Assembly (NCBI GenBank): GCA_964467935.1
Contig: CAYYKK010000004.1
Span: 3,715-67,714, forward strand
Source: CAYYKK01 sp964467935
GTDB lineage: Bacteria > Myxococcota_A > Polyangia > Polyangiales > Polyangiaceae
Direction: 5' to 3'
Length of the DNA stretch: 64,000 nucleotides
Each line of letters starts with the position of its first letter. Position 1 is the first letter of the stretch. The translations under genes and the position numbers were made by a program. Under the pieces are notes generated by a model that searched no databases, was not told where the DNA came from, and was given only the letters and a program-made list of their open reading frames with translations. Below, in pieces: positions 8,162 through 16,276 of this stretch.

Positions 8162-9043
8162 TCAAGGCATCTTGTCGACCGAGAACGTCGCGAGGACCTG
8201 GCGGGCGACCGCCAATCCTCGGTTGTAGGCGTCGTTCGCCGCGGCGAGCTCGGTGTAGGCCGTCGTCGGGTCGAGCTCTGCGTCGCCGGCGCGCGCCTCT
8301 TTCACGGCGGTCGCGAGCGTGCTCGTGACCGAGCTCGCCGTGCGCACGCGATCGAGCTGAATGCCCGCGTCCGCGCGCGCCGCGGTGATCTGCTTCTGCC
8401 CGTCGGAGAGCTTCTGCACCATCGCCTGGAGCCCCGGCACGTCGTTGTTCGTGAGCGCCGTCGCGAAGTCGGCGAGGTCTTGGAGGACGTCGCGCCCGCC
8501 CGCGGCGGTGAACGCCTTCGCGCCGCTCGCGTTCGCCCGGGTGTTCACGCCGTCGGCGGTCTCGACCTGGATCGCGCTGTCGTTGCCTTGGAACGCGCCA
8601 GCCGAATCGATCGCGGGCGTGTCGGTCTTCGTGCCGGAGAAGACGTAGCCCGAGCTGCCGCGCGTGTTGGCGACGCCGACGAGCGCTTGACGGAGCTCCG
8701 TCACTTGCTTGGCGGCCGCGGCGCGCTGCGCCGGGTCGAGCGTGCCGTCGGACAGCTGAACGGCGAGGTCCCGCGCCTGCGACAGGATGTCGACCCCGGA
8801 AGCGAGCGCGGACTCCGCGACCGACAGGTCGCCTTGGGAGCGATCGAGCGCCTGCTGCCGCCCTCCGAGCTTCGAGATCGTGCCGTCTTTCGAGGCGATG
8901 CGGGCGAACGCCGCCGGATCGTCCGCGGGCCGCGAGACCCGGATTCCGCTCGAGGCTCGCTGGCTCGCGCCGTAGAGGCGCTCGTTCGCGGCGCTCTGCG
9001 CGTCGCGCAGAGAGGCCATCTTCATCTGATCGGTGACGCGCAT
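8162..9043 (-). CDS. flgL: Flagellar hook-associated protein 3 (FlgL)
   Basis: A hook-filament junction protein secreted by the flagellar export apparatus. The 293-residue sequence has the flagellin-like N-terminal helix (MRVTDQMKMASLRDAQSAAN, then LYGASQRASSGIRVSRPADDP) and a C-terminal helix ending near ARQVLATFSV. The central variable part (GYVFSGTKTDTPAID) is typical of FlgL. It starts 2 bp after the flgK stop and is followed 40 bp later by csrA. Length is normal. Confidence 0.93.
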   Translation of the reverse strand: MRVTDQMKMASLRDAQSAANERLYGASQRASSGIRVSRPADDPAAFARIASKDGTISKLGGRQQALDRSQGDLSVAESALASGVDILSQARDLAVQLSDGTLDPAQRAAAAKQVTELRQALVGVANTRGSSGYVFSGTKTDTPAIDSAGAFQGNDSAIQVETADGVNTRANASGAKAFTAAGGRDVLQDLADFATALTNNDVPGLQAMVQKLSDGQKQITAARADAGIQLDRVRTASSVTSTLATAVKEARAGDAELDPTTAYTELAAANDAYNRGLAVARQVLATFSVDKMP

Positions 9044-9045
9044 GG

Positions 9046-10425
9046 CTAGAGTCCCTTGAGGAGACCATCCAGCAAATCATCGGCCACCTTGAGGACGCGC
9101 TGCGCCGCCGTGAAGGCGTTCTGGTAGCGCGTCATGTTGACCATCTCCTCTTCGACGGAGACGCCCGACGACTGCTCGCGCATCGACTGTGCGACGGCGG
9201 CCGTGTCGGCCCGCAGCGAGGCGTCGGAGTCGGCGGAGGCCTGCATCGTGCCGAGCATGCCGCCCAAGCCGCCGTACCGAGACGCCGGTGTCCCCCCCGC
9301 GCCGATGGCCTGGGACGAGAGGCCCGCCATCGCGAGCGCGACGGTGTTGCCCGCCGGCAGATCGGCGGAGGTCGCGGCGGCCGCGACGTGATCGGGTTGG
9401 CCGGCGACCGAGGGATCGACGGTGAGGGCCGCCGCGGCGCCCGTCGCGCTCGCGAGCGGCGAGAAGAGGGGGCGACCGCCGACGCCGTCGAGCCCGACGC
9501 CCGAGGCGTGGGCCGCGTTCACGGCGCCCGCGAAGTCGAACGCGAGCTGGTCGAGGTTCTGCTGCAGCGCGGGGACGTCCTTGTCGCGCGCCTCGATGAT
9601 CCCCGCGAGCGAGCCGGACGAGATGCGGCTCGTCACGTCGTTCTTGGCGCCGCCCGGCGTCTGGAACGTCACCTGGATGGCGCCCTGCGGGTCGACGCCG
9701 GCCTCCACCTTGTTCGCCGAGCCACCTTGCACGAGCGACGCGCCCGAGGAGAGCAGCGTGACCATGCCCGTCGGCTCCTCCACGACCTGGACGCCGACGC
9801 GCTGGCCGACCTCGTCGATGAGCTTGTCGCGCTGATCGCGCAGATCCGTCGCCGGCTCGCCGAGCGCCTGCGCCGACGCGATCTTCTGGTTCATGTCGGC
9901 GATCTGCGTGAGGCGCGAGTTGATCTCGCCCGCCGCGCTCTGCGCTTGCCCGAGCAGATCGGCGCGCCTCTGCGCGAGCCCGTCGCTGGCCGAGTGGAAC
10001 GCCTGCGCGACCTGATCGGCGCGCGCGAGGAACGCGCTGCGCGCCGTCGGATCGTTGGCGTTCGACGCCAAATCCGTGGCGGCGCTGAAGAGGGCGCTCA
10101 TCGCGTCGCCGATGCCGCCGGTCGAAGGCGCGAGCGAGGCCTCGAGCCCCGAGAGCGACTGGCTCCGCGCGTCGGCGGCGCCCTTCATCGCGTCGGCGGC
10201 GAAGACGCGTGCGTTCGCGAAGCGATCCACCATGCGGAGCGGGCCGGTGTAGACGACGCCGCCCGATTGCCCTTGTCCGAGGGCGCGGTTCTCGAGCTGG
10301 GCGACGCGCCGGACGTAGCCAGGCGTGTTCGCGTTCGAGATGTTCTGGCCGGTGATGTCGAGCGCCGCCGACTGCGCTGCGAGCGCGTCACCGGCGACGT
10401 TCATCAGCGAGCCGAGCGAGCTCAT
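9046..10425 (-). CDS. flgK: Flagellar hook-associated protein 1 (FlgK)
   Basis: The first hook-filament junction protein. It has 459 residues, with the rod/hook-family N-terminal signature ITGQNISNANTPGYVRR and the C-terminal coiled-coil ending in NMTRYQNAFTAAQRVLKVADDLLDGLL. The middle contains an Ala/Ser-rich FlgK variable region and a conserved DLRDQRDKLIDEVG stretch. It sits between flgN (chaperone) upstream and flgL downstream, which is the standard order. Confidence 0.95.
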   Translation of the reverse strand: MSSLGSLMNVAGDALAAQSAALDITGQNISNANTPGYVRRVAQLENRALGQGQSGGVVYTGPLRMVDRFANARVFAADAMKGAADARSQSLSGLEASLAPSTGGIGDAMSALFSAATDLASNANDPTARSAFLARADQVAQAFHSASDGLAQRRADLLGQAQSAAGEINSRLTQIADMNQKIASAQALGEPATDLRDQRDKLIDEVGQRVGVQVVEEPTGMVTLLSSGASLVQGGSANKVEAGVDPQGAIQVTFQTPGGAKNDVTSRISSGSLAGIIEARDKDVPALQQNLDQLAFDFAGAVNAAHASGVGLDGVGGRPLFSPLASATGAAAALTVDPSVAGQPDHVAAAATSADLPAGNTVALAMAGLSSQAIGAGGTPASRYGGLGGMLGTMQASADSDASLRADTAAVAQSMREQSSGVSVEEEMVNMTRYQNAFTAAQRVLKVADDLLDGLLKGL

Positions 10426-10429
10426 CTCG

Positions 10430-10780
10430 CTACCCCATCACCGAGACGCGCAGGCTGCGCCGCTCGCCGGGGGGCGCCGTCGAGTGGCCGGGCCGCTCGC
10501 TCACGCGCGTGTTGAGGTGCCTCGCGACCGAGCCCATCGCGTCGCGCACGCAGTCGCGCGCGTAGGCGAGCAGGAGGCAGTTCTGGCGGGCCATGCGCAT
10601 CACGCGCACGATCCTCGCGTGGAGATCGCTCCGACCGACGAGCGCGCGCTTGAGCTCCGCGAAGAGTCGCTCCTTCTCGTGGGCGCACTCTTCGACGGCG
10701 GCCGAGTCGAGCTGCCGGATCGCGGCCCGCTCGCTCGTGAGCAGCGCCTCGATCTGATCGAGGATTTGGTCGGCGCTCAT
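10430..10780 (-). CDS. flgN: FlgN-like export chaperone
   Basis: A small cytoplasmic alpha-helical protein (116 residues) by position the chaperone for FlgK and FlgL. Heptad-like helices (ILDQIEALLTSERAAIRQLD, then EKERLFAELKRALVG) match the FlgN pattern, but the family is poorly conserved, so the call rests on helix content plus gene order: after flgM and before flgK. The flgM stop lies 2 bp upstream of this ATG. The Pro/Arg-rich tail (after residue 95) is not typical. Confidence 0.75.
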   Translation of the reverse strand: MSADQILDQIEALLTSERAAIRQLDSAAVEECAHEKERLFAELKRALVGRSDLHARIVRVMRMARQNCLLLAYARDCVRDAMGSVARHLNTRVSERPGHSTAPPGERRSLRVSVMG

Positions 10781-10782
10781 GC

Positions 10783-11061
10783 TCAGTTCTCCTCCTGGAG
10801 GCGACGAGCGATGACCGAGGGATCGACCGCGAGCGAGCCGCTCTCGTGCGCGTCGCGCAGCCGCTCGACCCGCGCGAGGTCGAAGCCCGCCGGCGCTTGC
10901 AACGAGAGGCGCATGGCCTCCTTCGAGACGCGGACCTCGGAGCCGGCCACGTCGGTGCGCGTCGTCGCGCCGCCGCCTTGCGCCCGGTTCTTCCCGAGCC
11001 TCGACGCGAGCGAGTCTGCGCCCGAAATCGGGCCCGTGGTTCCTGCACCGTAGATCTTCAC
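10783..11061 (-). CDS. flgM: Anti-sigma-28 factor FlgM
   Basis: An inhibitor of the flagellar sigma factor, normally exported after hook completion so that late genes can be transcribed. It has 92 residues, a disordered N-terminal half (GTTGPISGADSLASRL) and a helical C-terminus (VSKEAMRLSL, then ARVERLRDAHESGSLAVDPSVIARRLQEE), matching FlgM. The start is the GTG at 11061, which overlaps the fliS stop as GTGA. Two sigma-28-like factors occur in this window (16277 and 49347); which one it binds cannot be told from sequence. Confidence 0.88.
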   Translation of the reverse strand: MKIYGAGTTGPISGADSLASRLGKNRAQGGGATTRTDVAGSEVRVSKEAMRLSLQAPAGFDLARVERLRDAHESGSLAVDPSVIARRLQEEN

Positions 11062-11453
11062 GGGACTCCTCCCTTGCTCGCCTGTTGACGGACGGCCTCT
11101 TTGAAGCCCTCGCGGATCGGCGCGAGCACGCGCAACACCTCGTCGAGCTTCGCCGCGTCCCGCGTGAGGTTGGCCTCGACGAGCCTGCTCATGCAGAAGC
11201 CGTACACGCCCTCGAGCCGGTCGCACAGCTCCGGCGCCGCGCTGCGGTTGAGGCCCGCGGCGAGCTCGGTGAGGATCGCGTGCGAGCGGTCGATCCGCTC
11301 GCCGGCGCGGGCGCGGTCGTCTCGCTCGATGGCGCTCTTCGCCTCGCCGAGGAAGCGGAAGACCCCGTCGTAGAGCATCACGAGGATGTCCCCCGGCGAC
11401 GCGGTCTTCACCTGGACTGCTTGGTATCGTTGAGCGGCGGCGTTCGGGAGCAT
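11058..11453 (-). CDS. fliS: Flagellin chaperone FliS
   Basis: A cytosolic chaperone that binds the C-terminal D0 helix of flagellin and prevents premature polymerisation. It has 131 residues and the FliS signature: AAAQRYQAVQVKTASPGDILVMLYDG at the N-terminus, helical bundle segments, then YGFCMSRLVEANLTRDAAKLDEV. It follows fliD by about 10 bp and is coupled to flgM by a GTGA overlap. Confidence 0.95.
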   Translation of the reverse strand: MLPNAAAQRYQAVQVKTASPGDILVMLYDGVFRFLGEAKSAIERDDRARAGERIDRSHAILTELAAGLNRSAAPELCDRLEGVYGFCMSRLVEANLTRDAAKLDEVLRVLAPIREGFKEAVRQQASKGGVP

Positions 11454-11463
11454 GGTTCGTCTC

Positions 11464-12819
11464 TCAACCGGTCGTCGTGGTCGACACGCCCATCGCTGCG
11501 AGCAGCGAGTTTCCGTTCGACTTGATCTGGCTCATCTGGACCTCGAGGTCCGTGAAGCGCTTCTGCAGGTCGGCCTGGTACTGGTCGATGTGCCGCTGCG
11601 TCGCGTCCGCGTCGTCTTGCAGCTGCGCCGACTCCTTGCCGAGCGCGGTGATGCGCGTCGCGAGCAGCGAGCTCGGGTTCGTCGAGAGCTTGTCCACGGT
11701 GTCCATGAGTCCCTGCATTGCACCGGTCGTGCCGGCGACGGGGTCCTTCACGAACAGCGCCGCGACCGAGGTCGGGCTCGCCTGCACCGCCGCCGTGAGC
11801 TTGGTGGTGTCGAGGGTGAGGTTGCCGTCCTTGTCCTTCGTGAGGCCGATGCTCGCGAGCGTGGTGTAGAGGCCCGAGGTCCCCGGGACGACGTTGCCCA
11901 TGTAGCTGCTCAAGCCGTCCAGCGCGCCGCGGATCGCCGAGTCGCCCATGAGCTCCTTGTTCGTCGCCTTGGTCGAGCCGTAGCCGGCGGCGAAGTGCGA
12001 CGCGGAGACGATGTCGTTGTACGCCTTCACGAGCGTCTGGAGCTTCGTCGTGAGCGCGGTCGCGTCGGGGTTCACGTTGATCGTGACCGGCGACGAGGTC
12101 GTCTTCGTCAGCGCGAGCGTGACGCCGGGGAGCACCCCGGTCACTTGGTTGCTCGAGCGCGTGATGTTGATGCCGTCGACGCTGAGCTTCGCGTCTTGCG
12201 CGTTCTGGACGGTGTTCGCCGGGTTCGACAGCCCGAGCGAGAAGCCCGTCTCGGTCATCGTGACGTTGTTGGCCGCGCCGGTGTCGAGGCCGCGGACCTG
12301 GAGCTTGTAGTTCGTGCCGTCGAAGATGACGGAGGCGCCGACGCGCTGACCGCTCTGGTTGATCTTGGTCGCGATGTCCGTGAGGCTGTCGGTCGCGTCG
12401 ACCGTGATGTTCGCCGTCGTCCCGGAGCCGACCTGAATCGTGAGGGCGCCCGACATGTTGAGCGGCGAGACGCTCGTCGACTGGGAGTCGGAGTACGTCC
12501 GCTGCTCCTTCGCGAGCTGCGTCACCTGCACGTCGAACGAGCCCGCCGCGGCGGCGCCGGTGACGCTCGCGACGATCGAGGTGTCCGACGACGTGGCGGA
12601 GTAGGAAGAGAACCCCGTCGGAGTCGACAGGTCGAGGGCGGCCGCCTTGAGCGTCGCCATCTTGTTGCTGATGTCGCTGATGGTCTGCGACGCCGCGTCG
12701 ACGTTGCTCTTGTGGGTTTGGATCTGCGTGAGCGGAATGCTCTCCGCCTTCACGAGGCCGTCGATGATGGCGTTCGTGTCGAGACCCGAGGCGAGACCGC
12801 CGAAGCTGATCGACGTCAT
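11464..12819 (-). CDS. fliD: Flagellar filament cap protein FliD (HAP2)
   Basis: The filament cap, which folds exported flagellin at the tip. The 451-residue protein starts MTSISFGGLASGLDTNAIID, the FliD N-terminal motif, contains the central IRGLDTG-type repeat (VRGLDTGAANNVTM), and ends in a coiled coil (RITALGKESAQLQDDADATQ, then FTDLEVQMSQIKSNGNSLLA). An AAGGA site precedes the ATG. A strong hairpin separates it from flagellin 1 upstream, so its level may be set by partial read-through (inference). Confidence 0.95.
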   Translation of the reverse strand: MTSISFGGLASGLDTNAIIDGLVKAESIPLTQIQTHKSNVDAASQTISDISNKMATLKAAALDLSTPTGFSSYSATSSDTSIVASVTGAAAAGSFDVQVTQLAKEQRTYSDSQSTSVSPLNMSGALTIQVGSGTTANITVDATDSLTDIATKINQSGQRVGASVIFDGTNYKLQVRGLDTGAANNVTMTETGFSLGLSNPANTVQNAQDAKLSVDGINITRSSNQVTGVLPGVTLALTKTTSSPVTINVNPDATALTTKLQTLVKAYNDIVSASHFAAGYGSTKATNKELMGDSAIRGALDGLSSYMGNVVPGTSGLYTTLASIGLTKDKDGNLTLDTTKLTAAVQASPTSVAALFVKDPVAGTTGAMQGLMDTVDKLSTNPSSLLATRITALGKESAQLQDDADATQRHIDQYQADLQKRFTDLEVQMSQIKSNGNSLLAAMGVSTTTTG

Positions 12820-12874
12820 GGGGAGAATCCTTGGTCAGAGAAACATGGAGACCTCTTGCCGGGTGTGGACCCCT

Positions 12875-12904
12875 CGGCGCGCAGGCAGCTTCGCCTGCGC
12901 GCCG
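12875..12904 (-). terminator. Hairpin after flagellin 1 (terminator or attenuator)
   Basis: A perfect 12-bp stem, CGGCGCGCAGGC with loop AGCTTC and GCCTGCGCGCCG, lies in the 104-bp gap between the flagellin 1 stop and the fliD start. There is no clear U-run. It would both stabilise the 3' end of flagellin mRNA and reduce transcription into fliD. Confidence 0.65.
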
Positions 12905-12923
12905 GGCCCTGCCGCGACCGCGA

Positions 12924-13757
12924 TCAGCCTCGGAGGAGGCTCAACGCCATCTGCGGTGCTTGGTTCGCCTGCGCCAGCACGGCCACGCCGGCCTGCGCGA
13001 GAACCTGGTTTCTCGACATCGAAGCGGTCTCTTCCGCCACGTCGACGTCACGGATGCGGCTGTTGGCAGCCGACGTGTTGGTCTGCATCGTCTGGAGGTT
13101 CGAGACCGTCACGTTCAGGCGGTTCATCGAAGCGCCGTAGTTCGCGCGCTGCGTGCTGACCGCGGTGATCGCGCTGTCGATGGCGGTGATGGCCGCCTGC
13201 GAGTTCGCAGCGGTGGCGCCGCTGACGCTCGAACCGTTGATACCCAGACTGGTCAGGTCCACGCCGCCGAACGCGACCGAGATCTGATCCGAGGCGGTGT
13301 TGTTGATACCGACTTGGAACGTGATCGTGTTGGTGGCGCCGGACAGAAGAGCTTGTCCGTTGAAGGTCGTGGACTGACTGATGCGGTCGATTTCGCTCTT
13401 CAGCTGCGTGAACTCCGTGTCGAGGTAACCGCGGTCGGTGGAGTTCAGGTCACCGTTGGCGCCCTGAACCGACAGCTCTCGCATACGGCCGAGGATGCCG
13501 CTCACCTGCCCGAGCGCGCCTTCAGCCGTCTGAGCCATGCTGATGGCGTTGTTCGAGTTGCGCTGCGCGACGGCGTAGCTGCGGATCTGGGCGCCCATGC
13601 TTTCGCTGATGCCGAGACCCGCGGCGTCGTCCGCCGCCGAGTTGATGCGCATACCGCTGGAGAGACGCTGGAAGTTCCTTTGCTGTGCCTGCTGGGTCCC
13701 CGCGAGGTTGCCTTGGGCCTGGAGCGAAGCGACGTTCGTGTTGATGTAAAGAGCCAT
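12924..13757 (-). CDS. fliC: Flagellin 1
   Basis: The filament subunit, 277 residues. It has conserved D0/D1 N- and C-terminal helices (MALYINTNVASLQAQGNLAG, LSSGMRINSAADDAAGLGIS; DVDVAEETASMSRNQVLAQAG, ending QMALSLLRG) and only a minimal centre, so the outer D2/D3 domains are missing. The ATG at 13757 has AAGGAG seven bases upstream. A sigma-28-like promoter lies 81 bp upstream, and a hairpin follows the stop. It is clearly paralogous to flagellin 2 (14632-15465), of the same length; the two are separated by a peptidoglycan hydrolase gene. Translation is probably under CsrA-FliW control. Confidence 0.97.
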   Translation of the reverse strand: MALYINTNVASLQAQGNLAGTQQAQQRNFQRLSSGMRINSAADDAAGLGISESMGAQIRSYAVAQRNSNNAISMAQTAEGALGQVSGILGRMRELSVQGANGDLNSTDRGYLDTEFTQLKSEIDRISQSTTFNGQALLSGATNTITFQVGINNTASDQISVAFGGVDLTSLGINGSSVSGATAANSQAAITAIDSAITAVSTQRANYGASMNRLNVTVSNLQTMQTNTSAANSRIRDVDVAEETASMSRNQVLAQAGVAVLAQANQAPQMALSLLRG

Positions 13758-13837
13758 GGTCGTTCTCCTTCTTGGAGGTTGCAGTACGGCGTCGTGCCGC
13801 CTGGAGGGCGCGCTTTGGGCGCGACCTGCTTTCTCGA

Positions 13838-13865
13838 CCAACGGCCACCTTGGCTTGAAGCTTTA
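13838..13865 (-). promoter_or_regulatory. Sigma-28-type promoter for flagellin 1
   Basis: On the minus strand TAAAGCTT-N12-GCCGTTGG matches the sigma-28 consensus TAAAGTTT-N11-GCCGATAA well in the -35 box and in the first four bases of the -10 box. The predicted start leaves a leader of about 70 nt with the ribosome site AAGGAG, which also offers a GGA for CsrA. Confidence 0.65.
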
Positions 13866-13878
13866 GGTGGACCACTGG

Positions 13879-14604
13879 TCAGAGTCTTCGGGGGTCCTCC
13901 TCGTCGGGGGCCGGAGCGGCGATGGCGACGGCGGAGCTCGACATGGCGTCGAGCACGCGCGCGAGCGTCTCCGTGGTGGCGAAGGAGGAGGGGTCCGGCG
14001 AGGGGGCGCCCGTCACGGACGCGAGCCTCGGCGGCGAGGGTGTGCCGCGCTGTGCGGCGTCGGCGTCGTCTGCCGACATCAGGTTCTTCACGGCCGCGGC
14101 GTACTGGGTCTCGTCGGCGGTGAAGTAGTGGCCGGCCTTCAGGTGCGCGACGAACCCGTCGACGTCCCCGTTCTCGGCCGCTTCGACGGCGCGTGGGTAC
14201 TTCTTCTCGAGGAAGGTGAGGTAGTCGGTGGCGCCCGCCGTCGCCGAGCCGTAGGCCCGGAAGCCGTCGACGATGTGCCGCGTCTCTCCCCCGAGGACCT
14301 CGCGCGTGCCGTAGCGCGCCGTGAGGCCCTCGGGGGACGCGCCCTTGATCCCACCAAAGTTGTAGTTGTACATGCTGTGCCCGAGCGCGGTCTCGTTCAT
14401 GACCTGCGCGCTGAGCACGTCGAGGGCCTTCGGGGCGATCGCTCGTCCGTGGAGCCTCCGATAAGCGTCCGCGAGTGACCGGCGGATCTCACTCGGCTTG
14501 AGCGCCGTGCGCTTGGCGTCGACCTCTCTCGCGCTCGGGCGCGAGGCCTCGCGGGTGCGAGGGTCCGCCTGCGGGGCGGCGAGGGTGTCGAGTCCGACGC
14601 GCAC
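13879..14604 (-). CDS. FlgJ-type peptidoglycan hydrolase (glucosaminidase-like domain), stand-alone
   Basis: A muramidase/glucosaminidase-like protein (241 residues), predicted to open peptidoglycan for the flagellar rod after export or for filament-related wall turnover. The catalytic domain spans about residues 60-180: VMNETALGHSMYNYNFGGIKG (catalytic Glu region and NFFGI-like loop), FRAYGSATAGATDYLTFLE, and HYFTADETQYAAAVKNLM, which match the C-terminal half of gamma-proteobacterial FlgJ. The N-terminal rod-cap half of FlgJ is not here but is encoded alone at 47581-47841. No signal peptide is seen. It lies between the two flagellin genes. Confidence 0.82.
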   Translation of the reverse strand: MRVGLDTLAAPQADPRTREASRPSAREVDAKRTALKPSEIRRSLADAYRRLHGRAIAPKALDVLSAQVMNETALGHSMYNYNFGGIKGASPEGLTARYGTREVLGGETRHIVDGFRAYGSATAGATDYLTFLEKKYPRAVEAAENGDVDGFVAHLKAGHYFTADETQYAAAVKNLMSADDADAAQRGTPSPPRLASVTGAPSPDPSSFATTETLARVLDAMSSSAVAIAAPAPDEEDPRRL

Positions 14605-14631
14605 GGCTCATCCTCCGAGGAGAGACCGCGA

Positions 14632-15465
14632 TCAGCCCTTGAGCAGCGAGAGGGCCATCTGCGGAGACTGGTTCGCCTGCGCGAGGATGGCGTTGCCGGC
14701 CTGCGCGAGCACCTGCTGCTTGGCCAACATCGACGACTCCTCCGCGACGTCGACGTCCTTGATGCGGCTGTGCGCCGCCGAGAGGTTCGTGCGCATCGAC
14801 TGAAGGTTGGAGATCGTGACCTGCATGCGGTTCAGCGCGGCGCCGAAGTCCGCGCGGCGCGTCGAGAGCGCGGTGATCGCCGCGTCGACCTCGCCGAGCG
14901 CCGTCTGCGACGCGGTGGCGGTGGCGCCCGCGACGTTCGACGTCGTGAGGCCGAGGCTCGTGAGGTCGACGCCGCCGAACACCACGCTGAGGCGATCGGA
15001 GGCCGTGTTCTGGATGCCGACCTGGAAGTCGATCGTGGTCTGCGCGCCCGAGAGGAGGTTCGTACCGTTGAAGGTCGTCGCCTGCGAGATGCGCGTGATC
15101 TCCTGCTTGAGCTGGCCGTACTCGACGTCCAGGTAGTTGCGGTCGGTCGCGTTCATGTCGCCGTTCGAGCCCTGCTCCGCGAGCTCCCGCATGCGCTGCA
15201 GGATGCTCGAGACCTGGCTCATCGCGCCGTCGGCGGTCTGCGCCATGCTGATGCCGTTGTTCGCGTTGCGCTCGGCCACCGCGTAGCTGCGGATGTCCGC
15301 GTTCATCTGATCCGAGATCGCGAGGCCGGCCGCGTCGTCCGCGGCGCTGTTGATGCGGTAGCCGCTCGAGAGGCGCTGGAACGTCGTCGCGAGCTGGTTC
15401 TGCGTGTTCGAGATGTTCCGCTGGGCCTCGAGCGCGGGCATGTTGGTTTGGATGTAGAGCGGCAT
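14632..15465 (-). CDS. fliC: Flagellin 2
   Basis: A second flagellin of 277 residues with the same short D0/D1-only layout (MPLYIQTNMPALEAQRNISN, LSSGYRINSAADDAAGLAIS; DVDVAEESSMLAKQQVLAQAG, ending QMALSLLKG). It is closely similar to flagellin 1 along the whole length, with most changes in the middle. An AGGAG site precedes the ATG. No sigma-28 box was found in the 78 bp upstream, but a hairpin separates it from flgF. It may be a minor or differently regulated filament subunit. Confidence 0.96.
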   Translation of the reverse strand: MPLYIQTNMPALEAQRNISNTQNQLATTFQRLSSGYRINSAADDAAGLAISDQMNADIRSYAVAERNANNGISMAQTADGAMSQVSSILQRMRELAEQGSNGDMNATDRNYLDVEYGQLKQEITRISQATTFNGTNLLSGAQTTIDFQVGIQNTASDRLSVVFGGVDLTSLGLTTSNVAGATATASQTALGEVDAAITALSTRRADFGAALNRMQVTISNLQSMRTNLSAAHSRIKDVDVAEESSMLAKQQVLAQAGNAILAQANQSPQMALSLLKG

Positions 15466-15512
15466 GGAAGACTCCTAGGACGGGTCCTTTGGGGGGTGGG
15501 GTTCTGCTGTCG

Positions 15513-15537
15513 GAGCGAGCGAAGGGCGAGCTCGCTC
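15513..15537 (-). terminator. Hairpin between flgF and flagellin 2
   Basis: GAGCGAGC and GCTCGCTC form an 8-bp perfect stem around a 9-nt loop in the 78-bp gap. There is no T-run, so the role (terminator, attenuator or mRNA end) is uncertain. Confidence 0.45.
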
Positions 15538-15543
15538 TCGGCG

Positions 15544-16275
15544 TTACGAAGAAGGAAGGGTCACCACGCGCCGATCCGCTTCGCGGAACGTGTCGATCGC
15601 GCGCTGGTAGGCGTCGAACGATCGGTTGGTCGTGATGAGATCGTTCATCGCCGCCACGGGCGATGAATTGGACTCTTCGAGACCCCCGACGGTCATCTCG
15701 CCGCCGGCGGGGGTCGGTGCTCCGGAGCTCTGCGAGGCGGCGAGAACGTTGCCTGCCTCCGGCGTGAGGAGCGCGGGGTTCTGGAAGCTCACGAGCTTGA
15801 GGCGCGCGTGCGTCTCTCCGCTCACCAGAACCTGACCGTCTTTCGTCAGACTCACTTCTTGATCCGTGGGGACCTTGATCGGGCGCCCCTGATCGTCCAG
15901 GACGGCGCTGTCGCCGATCCGGAGGGAGCCCTGCGCGTCCACCTGCATCGAGCCGGCTTTCGTGTAGCGCTCTCCACGAGGAGTACCGATAGCGAAGAAC
16001 ATGCCATCGGGGAGCGCGGCGTCGAGGGGCCGTCCGGTGCTGCGAACGGCGCCCGGCGACATATCGATGACGGTTCCGCTGACGGCAGCGTAGCGATTTT
16101 GACGGTTCTGGCCCTTCGGCGAGACACCGGCTTGGTTCTTCAGCACCTCGCGGAACACCGCGCGCTGGCGGTGATAGCCGGCGCTCGAGGCGTTCGCGAG
16201 GTTCTGTGCGGTCACGTCGAGCGCGGTCTGCGCCGCGACGGCTCCGCTCAGCGCGGCGAAGACACCCTTCGACAC
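15544..16275 (-). CDS. flgF: Flagellar basal-body rod protein FlgF
   Basis: A proximal rod subunit (243 residues) of the flagellar rod/hook family. The N-terminus MSKGVFAALSGAVAAQTALD followed by QNLANASSAGYHRQRAVF is the family signature; the C-terminus NDLITTNRSFDAYQRAIDTFREADRRV is the rod-family coiled coil. The middle (GMFFAIGTPRGERYTKAGSM, LDDQGRPIKVP) matches FlgF/FlgG. FlgG is a separate gene at 44232, so FlgF is the likely identity. It starts 1 bp after the sigma factor gene stop, away from the other rod genes. Confidence 0.85.
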   Translation of the reverse strand: MSKGVFAALSGAVAAQTALDVTAQNLANASSAGYHRQRAVFREVLKNQAGVSPKGQNRQNRYAAVSGTVIDMSPGAVRSTGRPLDAALPDGMFFAIGTPRGERYTKAGSMQVDAQGSLRIGDSAVLDDQGRPIKVPTDQEVSLTKDGQVLVSGETHARLKLVSFQNPALLTPEAGNVLAASQSSGAPTPAGGEMTVGGLEESNSSPVAAMNDLITTNRSFDAYQRAIDTFREADRRVVTLPSS

Positions 16276-16276
16276 G

